Below, one piece after another: positions 33,255-49,223 of a stretch of 64,000 nt of DNA (position 1 is the first letter of the stretch; each line of letters opens with the position of its first letter). The stretch lies in the NCBI GenBank assembly GCA_035610835.1, contig CM069441.1, positions 105,955,606-106,019,605 of the forward strand. Reading direction: 5' to 3'. The translations under genes and the position numbers were made by a program. Origin of the DNA: Ophiura sarsii. Taxonomy: Eukaryota > Echinodermata > Ophiuroidea > Amphilepidida > Ophiuridae. Under the pieces are notes generated by a model. The model did not search any database. It had not been told where the DNA came from and saw only the letters and a program-made list of their open reading frames with translations.

Positions 33255-34055
33255 GATACTCACGGAAGTACGAGACACTTCCATACTTCCATGATAACCG
33301 GCTAATTGTTGGCTGTGACTGAATTCAAAATTTTACTCTCCACGTTACTTTTGAATTTAGCGCCACTTATTATCCATAACGTGATTGCTGTTTTATATAG
33401 GGATATGTACATGTACATGCACAATGCTGTCTCGCGCCGAGCGCGCGGCAAGCTAACGCACCTGTTGGCATTGTTAGAAATTCGAACGCGGATAATAGAG
33501 CTCGCACCAAAGTACCTGTGATGTTCTCGCTGTAAATAATGAATTAAAAACTTTTCGCTATCTTCAAAATATTGTTTTAAAATAATGTTGAGACTTCAGC
33601 ATTTTTATATACTTAATTGATTTTTAATATTTTTTTGAATCTATAAACATTTGTTGTTTATAACAATTTAGTCAACATTGTTTAAATTTTAAACAACATT
33701 GGTAAAATATATGATTTTCATAAATTTAACCAATAATTGTTTAAAATTTAACCAAAATTGTGCAAAAATATGTTCAACAACTGTTGAGCGATGTTTAAAA
33801 GAACATGTTTTAAACAACTTGTTGAGAAATTATTCAACGTTGTTTAAAACATGCTCTTTTAAACAACTGTTAGGTAACCGGTGAATCGCTCAACAGTTGT
33901 TTGACATATTTTTGCGTAATGTTGGTTAAATTTTAAACAACTATTGGTCAAATTTATGAAAATCAAAGTTTACTTAACCAATGTTGTTTAAAATTTAAAC
34001 AATGTTGGCTAATTTTTTTTAAACAACATTTTTTTAAACAGTGTTTTAACAGTGT

Positions 34056-34132
<77 letters not shown>

Positions 34133-37100
34133 ACAACAATTACAACTAATTAAACCAACATTAAATCTCTGTAGGTCCCATTTAGCAATATCGGGTTTTA
34201 ACACTTTCCACGCGGCAGGCGTCTGCAGACGACAATCCAAAATACCAAAAAATGTTTCAAAAATGTCAACATTATTGAATGTTATTTGCAATAACTATGG
34301 GAAATGCATTCAAATAGTACAAACGTGCCTAGTATTGTTTGTTCAGTTATCCTTGGGGATACACTGAAAGTTAGGAAAGGTTTCTGAAAAATCTGTTTTG
34401 TACCGTGGTGTTAAACCAATAGCCGCGTGGAAAGTGTTAAGATTTTTACTAGTTCGCTAAATGGATAATTTATCGCGCTTCAATTAACTGGGCTAAAATC
34501 AGTACTTTTTATTAAAAAAATACATTTTTTAACTTTGACCTCTACTTTCAAAGGAACGATGACTATGTATACACTCTTTTTTATACTCAGCAAATTTTCC
34601 ATTTTGTCTTGAATCATATCACGAAATGTGGAGACAATTGCTTGCACATTATGCTCTGTATGTTCCATTTAGTGATGTCGGGTTTTAAGATTTTTTACTT
34701 AGTTGCGCGCTTCGTTGTCTCAGAATCTCCTGACATAGATTTTTGAATTCAAGTAAAATTCTGGTGTTTTCTTAACTCTGAACATAAATCTTAGGTCAAA
34801 TTGAATAGCTAACACTTCAAGGGTGCCATTCATAATATCAAAATTTAAAAACAATGCTATTCTTAACACTTTCCACGCGGCAGACAGGCGTGGTTAAGCA
34901 TTCAAATCGCTCGAACTTGACTAATATCAGTACCTTTTAATACAAAAATACATTTTTGAACTTGGACCTCTACTTTCAAAGGAACGATGACTATGTATAC
35001 ACTCTTTTTTATACTCCGCAAATTTCCAATTTTGTCTTGAATCATATCACGAAATGTGGAGACAATTGCTTGCGTATAAGGCTCTGTATGTCCCATTTAG
35101 TCATGTCGGGTTTTAAGACTTTTTACTATATTTTTAGGCGTGCGTACAAATTACTCGTAGGCCTACTTGCCTTAAATCCTCAATTTTACAGCGGCAAAAT
35201 TCGGTAGCCTGTCGACGGTATTATTTGTATCCACTTGAACCCCTACACCGCCCCTGACCCCTTCCCAGAGTTCGACACATCATAGCACGCCATATACTAA
35301 TGGGGCCCGACTGCATCGATACTGATTTTTTTTCTTGATTTTTTTTTTTTAAATTTTTTTTTTTTTTTTTTTAAATTGACCTCAACTTTATCTAAATTTA
35401 ATATCAATATAAGCGATACTCACGCAAGTACGAGACACTTCCATACTTCCATGATAACCGGCTAATTGTTGGCTGTGACTGAATTCAAAATTTTACTCTC
35501 CACGTTACTTTTGAATTTAGCGCCACTTATTATCCATACCGTGATTGCTGTTTTATATAGGGATATGTACATGTACATGCACAATGCTGTCTCGCGCCGA
35601 GCGCGCGGCAAGCTAACGCACCTGTTGGCATTGTTAGAAATTCGAACGCGGATAATAGAGCTCGCACCAAAGTACCTGTGATGTTCTCGCTGTAAATAAT
35701 GAATTAAACACTTTTCGCTATCTTCAAAATATTGTTTTAAAATAATGTTGAGACTTCAGCATTTTTATATACTTAATTGATTTTTAATATTTTTTTTGAA
35801 TCTATAAACATTTGTTGTTTAAAACAATTTAGTCAACATTATTTAAATTTTAAACAACATTGGTAAAATATACTTTGATTTTCATAAATTTAACCACTAA
35901 TTGTTTAAAATTTAACCAAAATTGTGCAAAAATATGTTCAACAACTGTTGAGCGATGTTTAAAAGAACATGTTTTAAACATCTTGTTAAGAAATTATTCA
36001 ACGTTGTTTAAAACATGCTCTTTTAAACAACTGTTAGTTAACCGGTGAATCGCACAACAGTTGTTTAACATATTTTTGCGTAATGTTGGTTAAATTTAAA
36101 CAACTATTGGTTAAATTTATGAAAATCAAAGTTTATTTAACCAATGTTGTTTAAAATTTAAACAATGTTGGCTAATTTTTTTTAAACAACATTTTTTTAA
36201 ACAGTGTTTTAACAGTGTAACAAAAACAACAACAACAACAACAACAACAACAAACAACAATTACAACTTAAACCAACAACAAATCTCTGTTGGTCCCATT
36301 TAGCAATGTCGGGTTTTAACACTTTCCACGCGGCAGGCGTCTGCAGACGACAATCCAAAATACCAAAAAATGTTTCAAAAATGTCAACATTATTGAATGT
36401 TATTTGCAATATTTGCAATAACTATGGGAAATGCATTCAAATAGTACAAACGTGCCTAGTATTGTTTGTTCAGTTATCCTTGGGGATACACTGAAAGTTG
36501 AAAGTTAGGAAAGGTTTCTGAAAAATCTGTTTTGTACCGTGGTGTTAAACCAATAGCCGCGTGGAAAGTGTTAAGATTTTTACTAGTTCGCTAAATGGAT
36601 AATTTATCGCGCTTCAATTAACTGGGCTAAAATCAGTACTTTTTATTTAAAAAATACATTTTTGAACTTTGACCTCTACTTTCAAAGGAACGATGACTAT
36701 GTATACACTCTTTTTTATACTCAGCAAATTTTCCATTTTGTCATATCACGAAATGTGGAGACAATTGCTTGCACATTATGCTCTGTATGTTCCATTTAGT
36801 GATGTCGGGTTTTAAGATTTTTTACTTAGTTGCGCGCTTCGTTGTCTCAGAATCTCCTGACATAGATTTTTGAATTCAAGTAAAATTCTGGTGTTTTCTT
36901 AACTCTGAACATAAATCTTAGGTCAAATTGAATAGCTAACACTTCAAGGGTGCCATTCATAATATTAAAATTTAAAAACAATGCTATTCTTAACACTTTC
37001 CACGCGGCAGACAGGCGTGGTTAAGCATTCAAATCGCTCGAACTTGACTAAAATCAGTACCTTTTAATACAAAAATACATTTTTGAACTTGGACCTCTAC

Positions 37101-40100
37101 TTTCAAAGGAACGATGACTATGTATACACTCTTTTTTATACTCCGCAAATTTCCAATTTTGTCTTGAATCATATCACGAAATGTGGAGACAATTGCTTGC
37201 GTATTAGGCTCTGTATGTCCCATTTAGTCATGTCGGGTTTTAAGACTTTTTACTATATTTTTAGGCGTGCGTACAAATTACTCGTAGGCCTACTTGCCTT
37301 AAATCCTCAATTTTACAGCGGCAAAATTCGGTAGCCTGTCGACGGTATTATTTTCTATCCACTTGAATCCCTACACCGCCCCTGACCCCTTCCCAGAGTT
37401 CGACACATCATAGCATGCCATATACTAATGGGGCCCGACTGCATCGATACTGATTTTTTTTCTTGATTTTTTTTTTTTTAATTTTTTTTTTTAATTTTTT
37501 TTTAAATTGACCTCAACTTTATTTAAATTTAATATCAATATAAGCGATACTCACGGAAGTACGAGACACTTCCATACGTCCATGATAACCGGCTAATTGT
37601 TGGCTGTGACTGAATTCAAAATTTTACTCTCCACGTTACTTTTGAATTTAGCGCCACTTATTATCCATACCGTGATTGCTGTTTTATATAGGGATATGTA
37701 CATGTACATGCACAATGCTGTCTCGCGCCGAGCGCGCGGCAAGCTAACGCACCTGTTGGCATTGTTAGAAATTCGAACGCGGATAATAGAGCTCGCACCA
37801 AAGTACCTGTGATGTTCTCGCTGTAAATAATGAATTAAACACTTTTCGCTATCTTCAAAATATTGTTTTAAAATAATGTTGAGACTTCAGCATTTTTATA
37901 TACTTAATTGATTTTTAATATTTTTTTTGAATCTATAAACATTTGTTGTTTAAAACAATTTAGTCAACATTGTTTAAATTTTAAACAACATTGGTAAAAT
38001 ATACTTTGATTTTCATAAATTTAACCACTAATTGTTTAAAATTTAACCAAAATTGTGCAAAAATATGTTCAACAACTGTTGAGCGATGTTTAAAAGAACA
38101 TGTTTTAAACATCTTGTTAAGAAATTATTCAACGTTGTTTAAAACATGCTCTTTTAAACAACTGTTAGTTAACCGGTGAATCGCACAACAGTTGTTTAAC
38201 ATATTTTTGCGTAATGTTGGTTAAATTTAAACAACTATTGGTTAAATTTATGAAAATCAAAGTTTATTTAACCAATGTTGTTTAAAATTTAAACAATGTT
38301 GGCTAATTTTTTTTAAACAACATTTTTTTAAACAGTGTTTTAACAGTGTAACAAAAACAACAACAACAACAACAACAACAAACAACAATTACAACTTAAA
38401 CCAACAACAAATCTCTGTAGGTCCCATTTAGCAATGTCGGGTTTTAACACTTTCCACGCGGCAGGCGTCTGCAGACGACAATCCAAAATACCAAAAAATG
38501 TTTCAAAAATGTCAACATTATTGAATGTTATTTGCAATATTTGCAATAACTAATATTTGCAATAACTATGGGAAATGCATTCAAATAGTACAAACGTGCC
38601 TAGTATTGTTTGTTCAGTTATCCTTGGGGATACACTGAAAGTTAGGAAAGGTTTCTGAAAAATCTGTTTTGTACCGTGGTGTTAAACCAATAGCCGCGTG
38701 GAAAGTGTTAAGATTTTTACTAGTTCGCTAAATGGATAATTTATCGCGCTTCAATTAACTGGGCTAAAATCAGTACTTTTTATTAAAAAAATACATTTTT
38801 TAACTTTGACCTCTACTTTCAAAGGAACGATGACTATGTATACACTCTTTTTTATACTCAGCAAATTTTCCATTTTGTCTTGAATCATATCACGAAATGT
38901 GGAGACAATTGCTTGCACATTATGCTCTGTATGTTCCATTTAGTGATGTCGGGTTTTAAGATTTTTTACTTAGTTGCGCGCTTCGTTGTCTCAGAATCTC
39001 CTGACATAGATTTTTGAATTCAAGTAAAATTCTGGTGTTTTCTTTACTCTGAACATAAATCTTAGGTCAAATTGAATAGCTAATACTTCAAGGGTGCCAT
39101 TCATAATATCAAAATTTAAAAACAATGCTATTCTTAACACTTTCCACGCGGCAGACAGGCGTGGTTAAGCATTCAAATCGCTCGAACTTGACTAAAATCA
39201 GTACTTGCCTTAAATCCTTTTAATACAAAAATACATTTTTGAACTTGGACCTCTACTTTCAAAGGAACGATGACTATGTATACACTCTTTTTTATACTCC
39301 GCAAATTTCCAATTTTGTCTTGAATCATATCACGAAATGTGGAGACAATTGCTTGCGTATTAGGCTCTGTATGTCCCATTTAGTCATGTCGGGTTTTAAG
39401 ACTTTTTACTATATTTTTAGGCGTGCGTACAAATTACTCGTAGGCCTACTTGCCTTAAATCCTCAATTTTACAGCGGCAAAATTCGGTAGCCTGTCGACG
39501 GTATTATTTCTATCCACTTGAACCCCTACACCGCCCCCTGACCACTTCCCAGAGTTCGACACATCATAGCACGCCATATACTAATGGGGCCCGACTGCAT
39601 CGATACTGATTTTTTTTCTTGATTTTTTGTTTTTTTAAATATTTTTTTTATTTTTTTTTAAATTGACCTCAACTTTATTTAAATTTAATATCAATATAAG
39701 CGATACTCACGCAAGTACGAGACACTTCCATACTTCCATGATAACCGGCTAATTGTTGGCTGTGACTGAATTCAAAATGTTACTCTCCACGTTACTTTTG
39801 AATTTAGCGCCACTTATTATCCATACCGTGATTGCTGTTTTATATAGGGATATGTACATGTACATGCACAATGCTGTCTCGCGCCGAGCGCGCGGCAAGC
39901 TAACGCACCTGTTGGCATTGTTAGAAATTCGAACGCGGATAATAGAGCTCGCACCAAAGTACCTGTGATGTTCTCGCTGTAAATAATGAATTAAACACTT
40001 TTCGCTATCTTCAAAATATTGTTTTAAAATAATGTTGAGACTTCAGCATTTTTATATACTTAATTGATTTTTAATATTTTTTTTGAATCTATAAACATTT

Positions 40101-42676
40101 GTTGTTTAAAAAAATTTAGTCAACATTGTTTAAATTTTAAACAACATTGGTAAAATATACTTTGATTTTCATAAATTTAACCACTAATTGTTTAAAATTT
40201 AACCAAAATTGTGCAAAAATATGTTCAACAACTGTTGAGCGATGTTTAAAAGAACATGTTTTAAACATCTTGTTAAGAAATTATTCAACGTTGTTTAAAA
40301 CATGCTCTTTTAAACAACTGTTAGTTAACCGGTGAATCGCACAACAGTTGTTTAACATATTTTTGCGTAATGTTGGTTAAATTTAAACAACTATTGGTTA
40401 AATTTATGAAAATCAAAGTTTATTTAACCAATGTTGTTTAAAATTTAAACAATGTTGGCTAATTTTTTTTAAACAACATTTTTTTAAACAGTGTTTTAAC
40501 AGTGTAACAAAAACAACAACAACAACAACAACAACAACAAACAACAATTACAACTTAAACCAACAACAAATCTCTGTAGGTCCCATTTAGCAATGTCGGG
40601 TTTTAACACTTTCCACGCGGCAGGCGTCTGCAGACGACAATCCAAAATACCAAAAAATGTTTCAAAAATGTCAACATTATTGAATGTTATTTGCAATATT
40701 TGCAATAACTAATATTTGCAATAACTATGGGAAATGCATTCAAATAGTACAAACGTGCCTAGTATTGTTTGTTCAGTTATCCTTGGGGATACACTGAAAG
40801 TTAGGAAAGGTTTAAGTTCTGAAAAATCTGTTTTGTACCGTGGTGTTAAACCAATAGCCGCGTGGAAAGTGTTAAGATTTTTACTAGTTCGCTAAATGGA
40901 TAATTTATCGCGCTTCAATTAACTGGGCTAAAATCAGTACTTTTTATTAAAAAAATACATTTTTGAACTTTGACCTCTACTTTCAAAGGAACGATGACTA
41001 TGTATACACTCTTTTTTATACTCAGCAAATTTTCCATTTTGTCTTGAATCATATCACGAAATGTGGACACAATTGCTTGCACATTATGCTCTGTATGTTC
41101 CATTTAGTGATGTCGGGTTTTAAGATTTTTTACTTAGTTGCGCGCTTCGTTGTCTCAGAATCTCCTGACATAGATTTTTGAATTCAAGTAAAATTCTGGT
41201 GTTTTCTTAACTCTGAACATAAATCTTAGGTCAAATTGAATAGCTAATACTTCAAGGGTGCCATTCATAATATCAAAATTTAAAAACAATGCTATTCTTA
41301 ACACTTTCCACGCGGCAGACAGGCGTGGTTAAGCATTCAAATCGCTCGAACTTGACTAAAATCAGTACTTGCCTTAAATCCTTTTAATACAAAAATACAT
41401 TTTTGAACTTGGACCTCTACTTTCAAAGGAACGATGACTATGTATAATACACTCTTTTTTATACTCCGCAAATTTCCAATTTTGTCTTGAATCATATCAC
41501 GAAATGTGGAGACAATTGCTTGCGTATTAGGCTCTGTATGTCCCATTTAGTCATGTCGGGTTTTAAGACTTTTTACTATATTTTTAGGCGTGCGTACAAA
41601 TTACTCGTAGGCCTACTTACCTTAAATCCTCAATTTTACAGCGGCAAAATTCGGTAGCCTGTCGACGGTATTATTTCTATCCACTTGAACCGCTACACCG
41701 CCCCTGACCCCTTCCCAGAGTTCGACACATCATAGCACGCCATATACTAATGGGGCCCGACTGCATCGATACTGATTTTTTTTCTTGATTTTTTGTTTTT
41801 TTAAATATTTTTTTTAATTTTTTTTAAATTGACCTCAACTTCATTTAAATTTAATATCAATATAAGCGATACTCACGCAAGTACGAGACACTTCCATACT
41901 TCCATGATAACCGGCTAATTGTTGGCTGTGACTGAATTCAAAATTTTACTCTCCACGTTACTTTTGAATTTAGCGCCACTTATTATCCATACCGTGATTG
42001 CTGTTTTATATAGGGATATGTACATGTACATGCACAATGCTGTCTCGCGCCGAGCGCGCGGCAAGCTAACGCACCTGTTGGCATTGTTAGAAATTCGAAC
42101 GCGGATAATAGAGCTCGCACCAAAGTACCTGTGATGTTCTCGCTGTAAATAATGAATTAAACACTTTTCGCTATCTTCAAAATATTGTTTTAAAATAATG
42201 TTGAGACTTCAGCATTTTTATATACTTAATTGATTTTTAATTTTTTTTTTGAATCTATAAACATTTGTTGTTTAAAACAATTTAGTCAACATTGTTTAAA
42301 TTTTAAACAACATTGGTAAAATATACTTTGATTTTCATAAATTTAACCACTAATTGTTTAAAATTTAACCGAAATTGTGCAAAAATATGTTCAACAACTG
42401 TTGAGCGATGTTTAAAAGAACATGTTTTAAACATCTTGTTAAGAAATTATTCAACGTTGTTTAAAACATGCTCTTTTAAACAACTGTTAGTTAACCGGTG
42501 AATCGCACAACAGTTGTTTAACATATTTTTGCGTAATGTTGGTTAAATTTAAACAACTATTGGTTAAATTTATGAAAATCAAAGTTTATTTAACCAATGT
42601 TGTTTAAAATTTAAACAATGTTGGCTAATTGTTTTTAAACAACATTTTTTTAAACAGTGTTTTAACAGTGTAACAA

Positions 42677-42718
<42 letters not shown>

Positions 42719-44851
42719 ACAACAATTACAACTTAAACCAACAACAAATCTCTGTAGGTCCCATTTAGCAATGTCGGGTTTTAACACTTTCCACGCGGCA
42801 GGCGTCTGCAGACGACAATCCAAAATACCAAAAAATGTTTCAAAAATGTCAACATTATTGAATGTTATTTGCAATATTTGCAATAACTAATATTTGCAAT
42901 AACTATGGGAAATGCATTCAAATAGTACAAACGTGCCTAGTATTGTTTGTTCAGTTATCCTTGGGGATACACTGAAAGTTAGGAAAGGTTTAAGTTCTGA
43001 AAAATCCGTTTTGTACCGTGGTGTTAAACCAATAGCCGCGTGGAAAGTGTTAAGATTTTTACTAGTTCGCTAAATGGATAATTTATCGCGCTTCAATTAA
43101 CTGGGCTAAAATCAGTACTTTTTATTAAAAAAATACATTTTTGAACTTTGACCTCTACTTTCAAAGGAACGATGACTATGTATACACTCTTTTTTATACT
43201 CAGCAAATTTTCCATTTTGTCTTGAATCATATCACGAAATGTGGACACAATTGCTTGCACATTATGCTCTGTATGTTCCATTTAGTGATGTCGGGTTTTA
43301 AGATTTTTTACTTAGTTGCGCGCTTCGTTGTCTCAGAATCTCCTGACATAGATTTTTGAATTCAAGTAAAATTCTGGTGTTTTCTTAACTCTGAACATAA
43401 ATCTTAGGTCAAATTGAATAGCTAATACTTCAAGGGTGCCATTCATAATATCAAAATTTAAAAACAATGCTATTCTTAACACTTTCCACGCGGCAGACAG
43501 GCGTGGTTAAGCATTCAAATCGCTCGAACTTGACTAAAATCAGTACTTGCCTTAAATCCTTTTAATACAAAAATACATTTTTGAACTTGGACCTCTACTT
43601 TCAAAGGAACGATGACTATGTATACACTCTTTTTTATACTCCGCAAATTTCCAATTTTGTCTTGAATCATATCACGAAATGTGGAGACAATTGCTTGCGT
43701 ATTAGGCTCTGTATGTCCCATTTAGTCATGTCGGGTTTTAAGACTTTTTACTATATTTTTAGGCGTGCGTACAAGTTACTCGTAGGCCTACTTGCCTTAA
43801 ATCCTCAATTTTACAGCGGCAAAATTCGGTAGCCTGTCGACGGTATTATTTCTATCCACTTGAACCCCTACACCGCCCCCTGACCCCTTCCCAGAGTTCG
43901 ACACATCATAGCACGCCATATACTAATGGGGCCCGACTGCATCGATACTGATTTTTTTTCTTGATTTTTTGTTTTTTTAAATTTTTTTTTTAATTTTTTT
44001 TAAATTGACCTCAACTTTATTTAAATTTAATATCAATATAAGCGATACTCACGCAAGTACGAGACACTTCCATACTTCCATGATAACCGGCTAATTGTTG
44101 GCTGTGACTGAATTCAAAATTTTACTCTCCACGTTACTTTTGAATTTAGCGCCACTTATTATCCATACCGTGATTGCTGTTTTATATAGGGATATGTACA
44201 TGTACATGCACAATGCTGTCTCGCGCCGAGCGCGCGGCAAGCTAACGCACCTGTTGGCATTGTTAGAAATTCGAACGCGGATAATAGAGCTCGCACCAAA
44301 GTACCTGTGATGTTCTCGCTGTAAATAATGAATTAAACACTTTTCGCTATCTTCAAAATATTGTTTTAAAATAATGTTGAGACTTCAGCATTTTTATATA
44401 CTTAATTGATTTTTAATATTTTTTTTGAATCTATAAACATTTGTTGTTTAAAACAATTTAGTCAACATTGTTTAAATTTTAAACAACATTGGTAAAATAT
44501 ACTTTGATTTTCATAAATTTAACCACTAATTGTTTAAAATTTAACCAAAATTGTGCAAAAATATGTTCAACAACTGTTGAGCGATGTTTAAAAGAACATG
44601 TTTTAAACATCTTGTTAAGAAATTATTCAACGTTGTTTAAAACATGCTCTTTTAAACAACTGTTAGTTAACCGGTGAATCGCACAACAGTTGTTTAACAT
44701 ATTTTTGCGTAATGTTGGTTAAATTTAAACAACTATTGGTTAAATTTATGAAAATCAAAGTTTATTTAACCAATGTTGTTTAAAATTTAAACAATGTTGG
44801 CTAATTTTTTTTAAACAACATTTTTTTAAACAGTGTTTTAACAGTGTAACA

Positions 44852-44884
<33 letters not shown>

Positions 44885-46209
44885 ACAACAATTACAACTT
44901 AAACCAACAACAAATCTCTGTAGGTCCCATTTAGCAATGTCGGGTTTTAACACTTTCCACGCGGCAGGCGTCTGCAGACGACAATCCAAAATACCAAAAA
45001 ATGTTTCAAAAATGTCAACATTATTGAATGTTATTTGCAATATTTGCAATAACTAATATTTGCAATAACTATGGGAAATGCATTCAAATAGTACAAACGT
45101 GCCTAGTATTGTTTGTTCAGTTATCCTTGGGGATACACTGAAAGTTAGGAAAGGTTTAAGTTCTGAAAAATCCGTTTTGTACCGTGGTGTTAAACCAATA
45201 GCCGCGTGGAAAGTGTTAAGATTTTTACTAGTTCGCTAAATGGATAATTTATCGCGCTTCAATTAACTGGGCTAAAATCAGTACTTTTTATTAAAAAAAT
45301 ACATTTTTGAACTTTGACCTCTACTTTCAAAGGAACGATGACTATGTATACACTCTTTTTTATACTCAGCAAATTTTCCATTTTGTCTTGAATCATATCA
45401 CGAAATGTGGACACAATTGCTTGCACATTATGCTCTGTATGTTCCATTTAGTGATGTCGGGTTTTAAGATTTTTTACTTAGTTGCGCGCTTCGTTGTCTC
45501 AGAATCTCCTGACATAGATTTTTGAATTCAAGTAAAATTCTGGTGTTTTCTTAACTCTGAACATAAATCTTAGGTCAAATTGAATAGCTAATACTTCAAG
45601 GGTGCCATTCATAATATCAAAATTTAAAAACAATGCTATTCTTAACACTTTCCACGCGGCAGACAGGCGTGGTTAAGCATTCAAATCGCTCGAACTTGAC
45701 TAAAATCAGTACTTGCCTTAAATCCTTTTAATACAAAAATACATTTTTGAACTTGGACCTCTACTTTCAAAGGAACGATGACTATGTATACACTTTTTTT
45801 TATACTCCGCAAATTTCCAATTTTGTCTTGAATCATATCACGAAATGTGGAGACAATTGCTTGCGTATTAGGCTCTGTATGTCCCATTTAGTCATGTCGG
45901 GTTTTAAGACTTTTTACTATATTTTTAGGCGTGCGTACAAATTACTCGTAGGCCTACTTGCCTTAAATCCTCAATTTTACAGCGGCAAAATTCGGTAGCC
46001 TGTCGACGGTATTATTTCTATCCACTTGAACCCCTACACCGCCCCCTGACCCCTTCCCAGAGTTCGACACATCATAGCACGCCATATACTAATGGGGCCC
46101 GACTGCATCGATACTGATTTTTTTTCTTGATTTTTTGTTTTTTTAAATTTTTTTTAAAATTTTTTTTAAATTGACCTCAACTTTATTTAAATTTAATATC
46201 AATATAAGC
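33255..46209. repeat. Higher-order block 2: monomers 7-12 (12,955 bp)
   Basis: Lengths are 2160, 2131, 2156, 2166, 2176 and 2166, differing from block 1 by at most 1 bp per unit and summing to the same total. The differences I found are mainly in homopolymers, plus single substitutions (for example ACCGCTACACC at 41690 against ACCCCTACACC). The offset from block 1 is 12,955 bp throughout. Confidence 0.93.
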
Positions 46210-47017
46210 GATACTCACGCAAGTACGAGACACTTCCATACTTCCATGATAACCGGCTAATTGTTGGCTGTGACTGAATTCAAAATTTTACTCTCCACGT
46301 TACTTTTGAATTTAGCGCCACTTATTATCCATACCGTGATTGCTGTTTTATATAGGGATATGTACATGTACATGCACAATGCTGTCTCGCGCCGAGCGCG
46401 CGGCAAGCTAACGCACCTGTTGGCATTGTTAGAAATTCGAACGCGGATAATAGAGCTCGCACCAAAGTACCTGTGATGTTCTCGCTGTAAATAATGAATT
46501 AAACACTTTTCGCTATCTTCAAAATATTGTTTTAAAATAATGTTGAGACTTCAGCATTTTTATATACTTAATTGATTTTTAATATTTTTTTTGAATCTAT
46601 AAACATTTGTTGTTTAAAACAATTTAGTCAACATTGTTTAAATTTTAAACAACATTGGTAAAATATACTTTGATTTTCATAAATTTAACCACTAATTGTT
46701 TAAAATTTAACCAAAATTGTGCAAAAATATGTTCAACAACTGTTGAGCGATGTTTAAAAGAACATGTTTTAAACATCTTGTTAAGAAATTATTCAACGTT
46801 GTTTAAAACATGCTCTTTTAAACAACTGTTAGTTAACCGGTGAATCGCACAACAGTTGTTTAACATATTTTTGCGTAATGTTGGTTAAATTTAAACAACT
46901 ATTGGTTAAATTTATGAAAATCAAAGTTTATTTAACCAATGTTGTTTAAAATTTAAACAATGTTGGCTAATTTTTTTTAAACAACATTTTTTTAAACAGT
47001 GTTTTAACAGTGTAACA

Positions 47018-47050
<33 letters not shown>

Positions 47051-49184
47051 ACAACAATTACAACTTAAACCAACAACAAATCTCTGTAGGTCCCATTTAG
47101 CAATGTCGGGTTTTAACACTTTCCACGCGGCAGGCGTCTGCAGACGACAATCCAAAATACCAAAAAATGTTTCAAAAATGTCAACATTATTGAATGTTAT
47201 TTGCAATATTTGCAATAACTAATATTTGCAATAACTATGGGAAATGCATTCAAATAGTACAAACGTGCCTAGTATTGTTTGTTCAGTTATCCTTGGGGAT
47301 ACACTGAAAGTTAGGAAAGGTTTAAGTTCTGAAAAATCCGTTTTGTACCGTGGTGTTAAACCAATAGCCGCGTGGAAAGTGTTAAGATTTTTACTAGTTC
47401 GCTAAATGGATAATTTATCGCGCTTCAATTAACTGGGCTAAAATCAGTACTTTTTATTAAAAAAATACATTTTTGAACTTTGACCTCTACTTTCAAAGGA
47501 ACGATGACTATGTATACACTCTTTTTTATACTCAGCAAATTTTCCATTTTGTCTTGAATCATATCACGAAATGTGGACACAATTGCTTGCACATTATGCT
47601 CTGTATGTTCCATTTAGTGATGTCGGGTTTTAAGATTTTTTACTTAGTTGCGCGCTTCGTTGTCTCAGAATCTCCTGACATAGATTTTTGAATTCAAGTA
47701 AAATTCTGGTGTTTTCTTAACTCTGAACATAAATCTTAGGTCAAATTGAATAGCTAATACTTCAAGGGTGCCATTCATAATATCAAAATTTAAAAACAAT
47801 GCTATTCTTAACACTTTCCACGCGGCAGACAGGCGTGGTTAAGCATTCAAATCGCTCGAACTTGACTAAAATCAGTACTTGCCTTAAATCCTTTTAATAC
47901 AAAAATACATTTTTGAACTTGGACCTCTACTTTCAAAGGAACGATGACTATGTATACACTTTTTTTTATACTCCGCAAATTTCCAATTTTGTCTTGAATC
48001 ATATCACGAAATGTGGAGACAATTGCTTGCGTATTAGGCTCTGTATGTCCCATTTAGTCATGTCGGGTTTTAAGACTTTTTACTATATTTTTAGGCGTGC
48101 GTACAAATTACTCGTAGGCCTACTTGCCTTAAATCCTCAATTTTACAGCGGCAAAATTCGGTAGCCTGTCGACGGTATTATTTCTATCCACTTGAACCCC
48201 TACACCGCCCCCTGACCCCTTCCCAGAGTTCGACACATCATAGCACGCCATATACTAATGGGGCCCGACTGCATCGATACTGATTTTTTTTCTTGATTTT
48301 TTGTTTTTTTAAATATTTTTTTTAATTTTTTTTAAATTGACCTCAACTTTATTTAAATTTAATATCAATATAAGCGATACTCACGCAAGTACGAGACACT
48401 TCCATACTTCCATGATAACCGGCTAATTGTTGGCTGTGACTGAATTCAAAATTTTACTCTCCACGTTACTTTTGAATTTAGCGCCACTTATTATCCATAC
48501 CGTGATTGCTGTTTTATATAGGGATATGTACATGTACATGCACAATGCTGTCTCGCGCCGAGCGCGCGGCAAGCTAACGCACCTGTTGGCATTGTTAGAA
48601 ATTCGAACGCGGATAATAGAGCTCGCACCAAAGTACCTGTGATGTTCTCGCTGTAAATAATGAATTAAACACTTTTCGCTATCTTCAAAATATTGTTTTA
48701 AAATAATGTTGAGACTTCAGCATTTTTATATACTTAATTGATTTTTAATATTTTTTTTGAATCTATAAACATTTGTTGTTTAAAACAATTTAGTCAACAT
48801 TGTTTAAATTTTAAACAACATTGGTAAAATATACTTTGATTTTCATAAATTTAACCACTAATTGTTTAAAATTTAACCAAAATTGTGCAAAAATATGTTC
48901 AACAACTGTTGAGCGATGTTTAAAAGAACATGTTTTAAACATCTTGTTAAGAAATTATTCAACGTTGTTTAAAACATGCTCTTTTAAACAACTGTTAGTT
49001 AACCGGTGAATCGCACAACAGTTGTTTAACATATTTTTGCGTAATGTTGGTTAAATTTAAACAACTATTGGTTAAATTTATGAAAATCAAAGTTTATTTA
49101 ACCAATGTTGTTTAAAATTTAAACAATGTTGGCTAATTTTTTTTAAACAACATTTTTTTAAACAGTGTTTTAACAGTGTAACAA

Positions 49185-49223
<39 letters not shown>

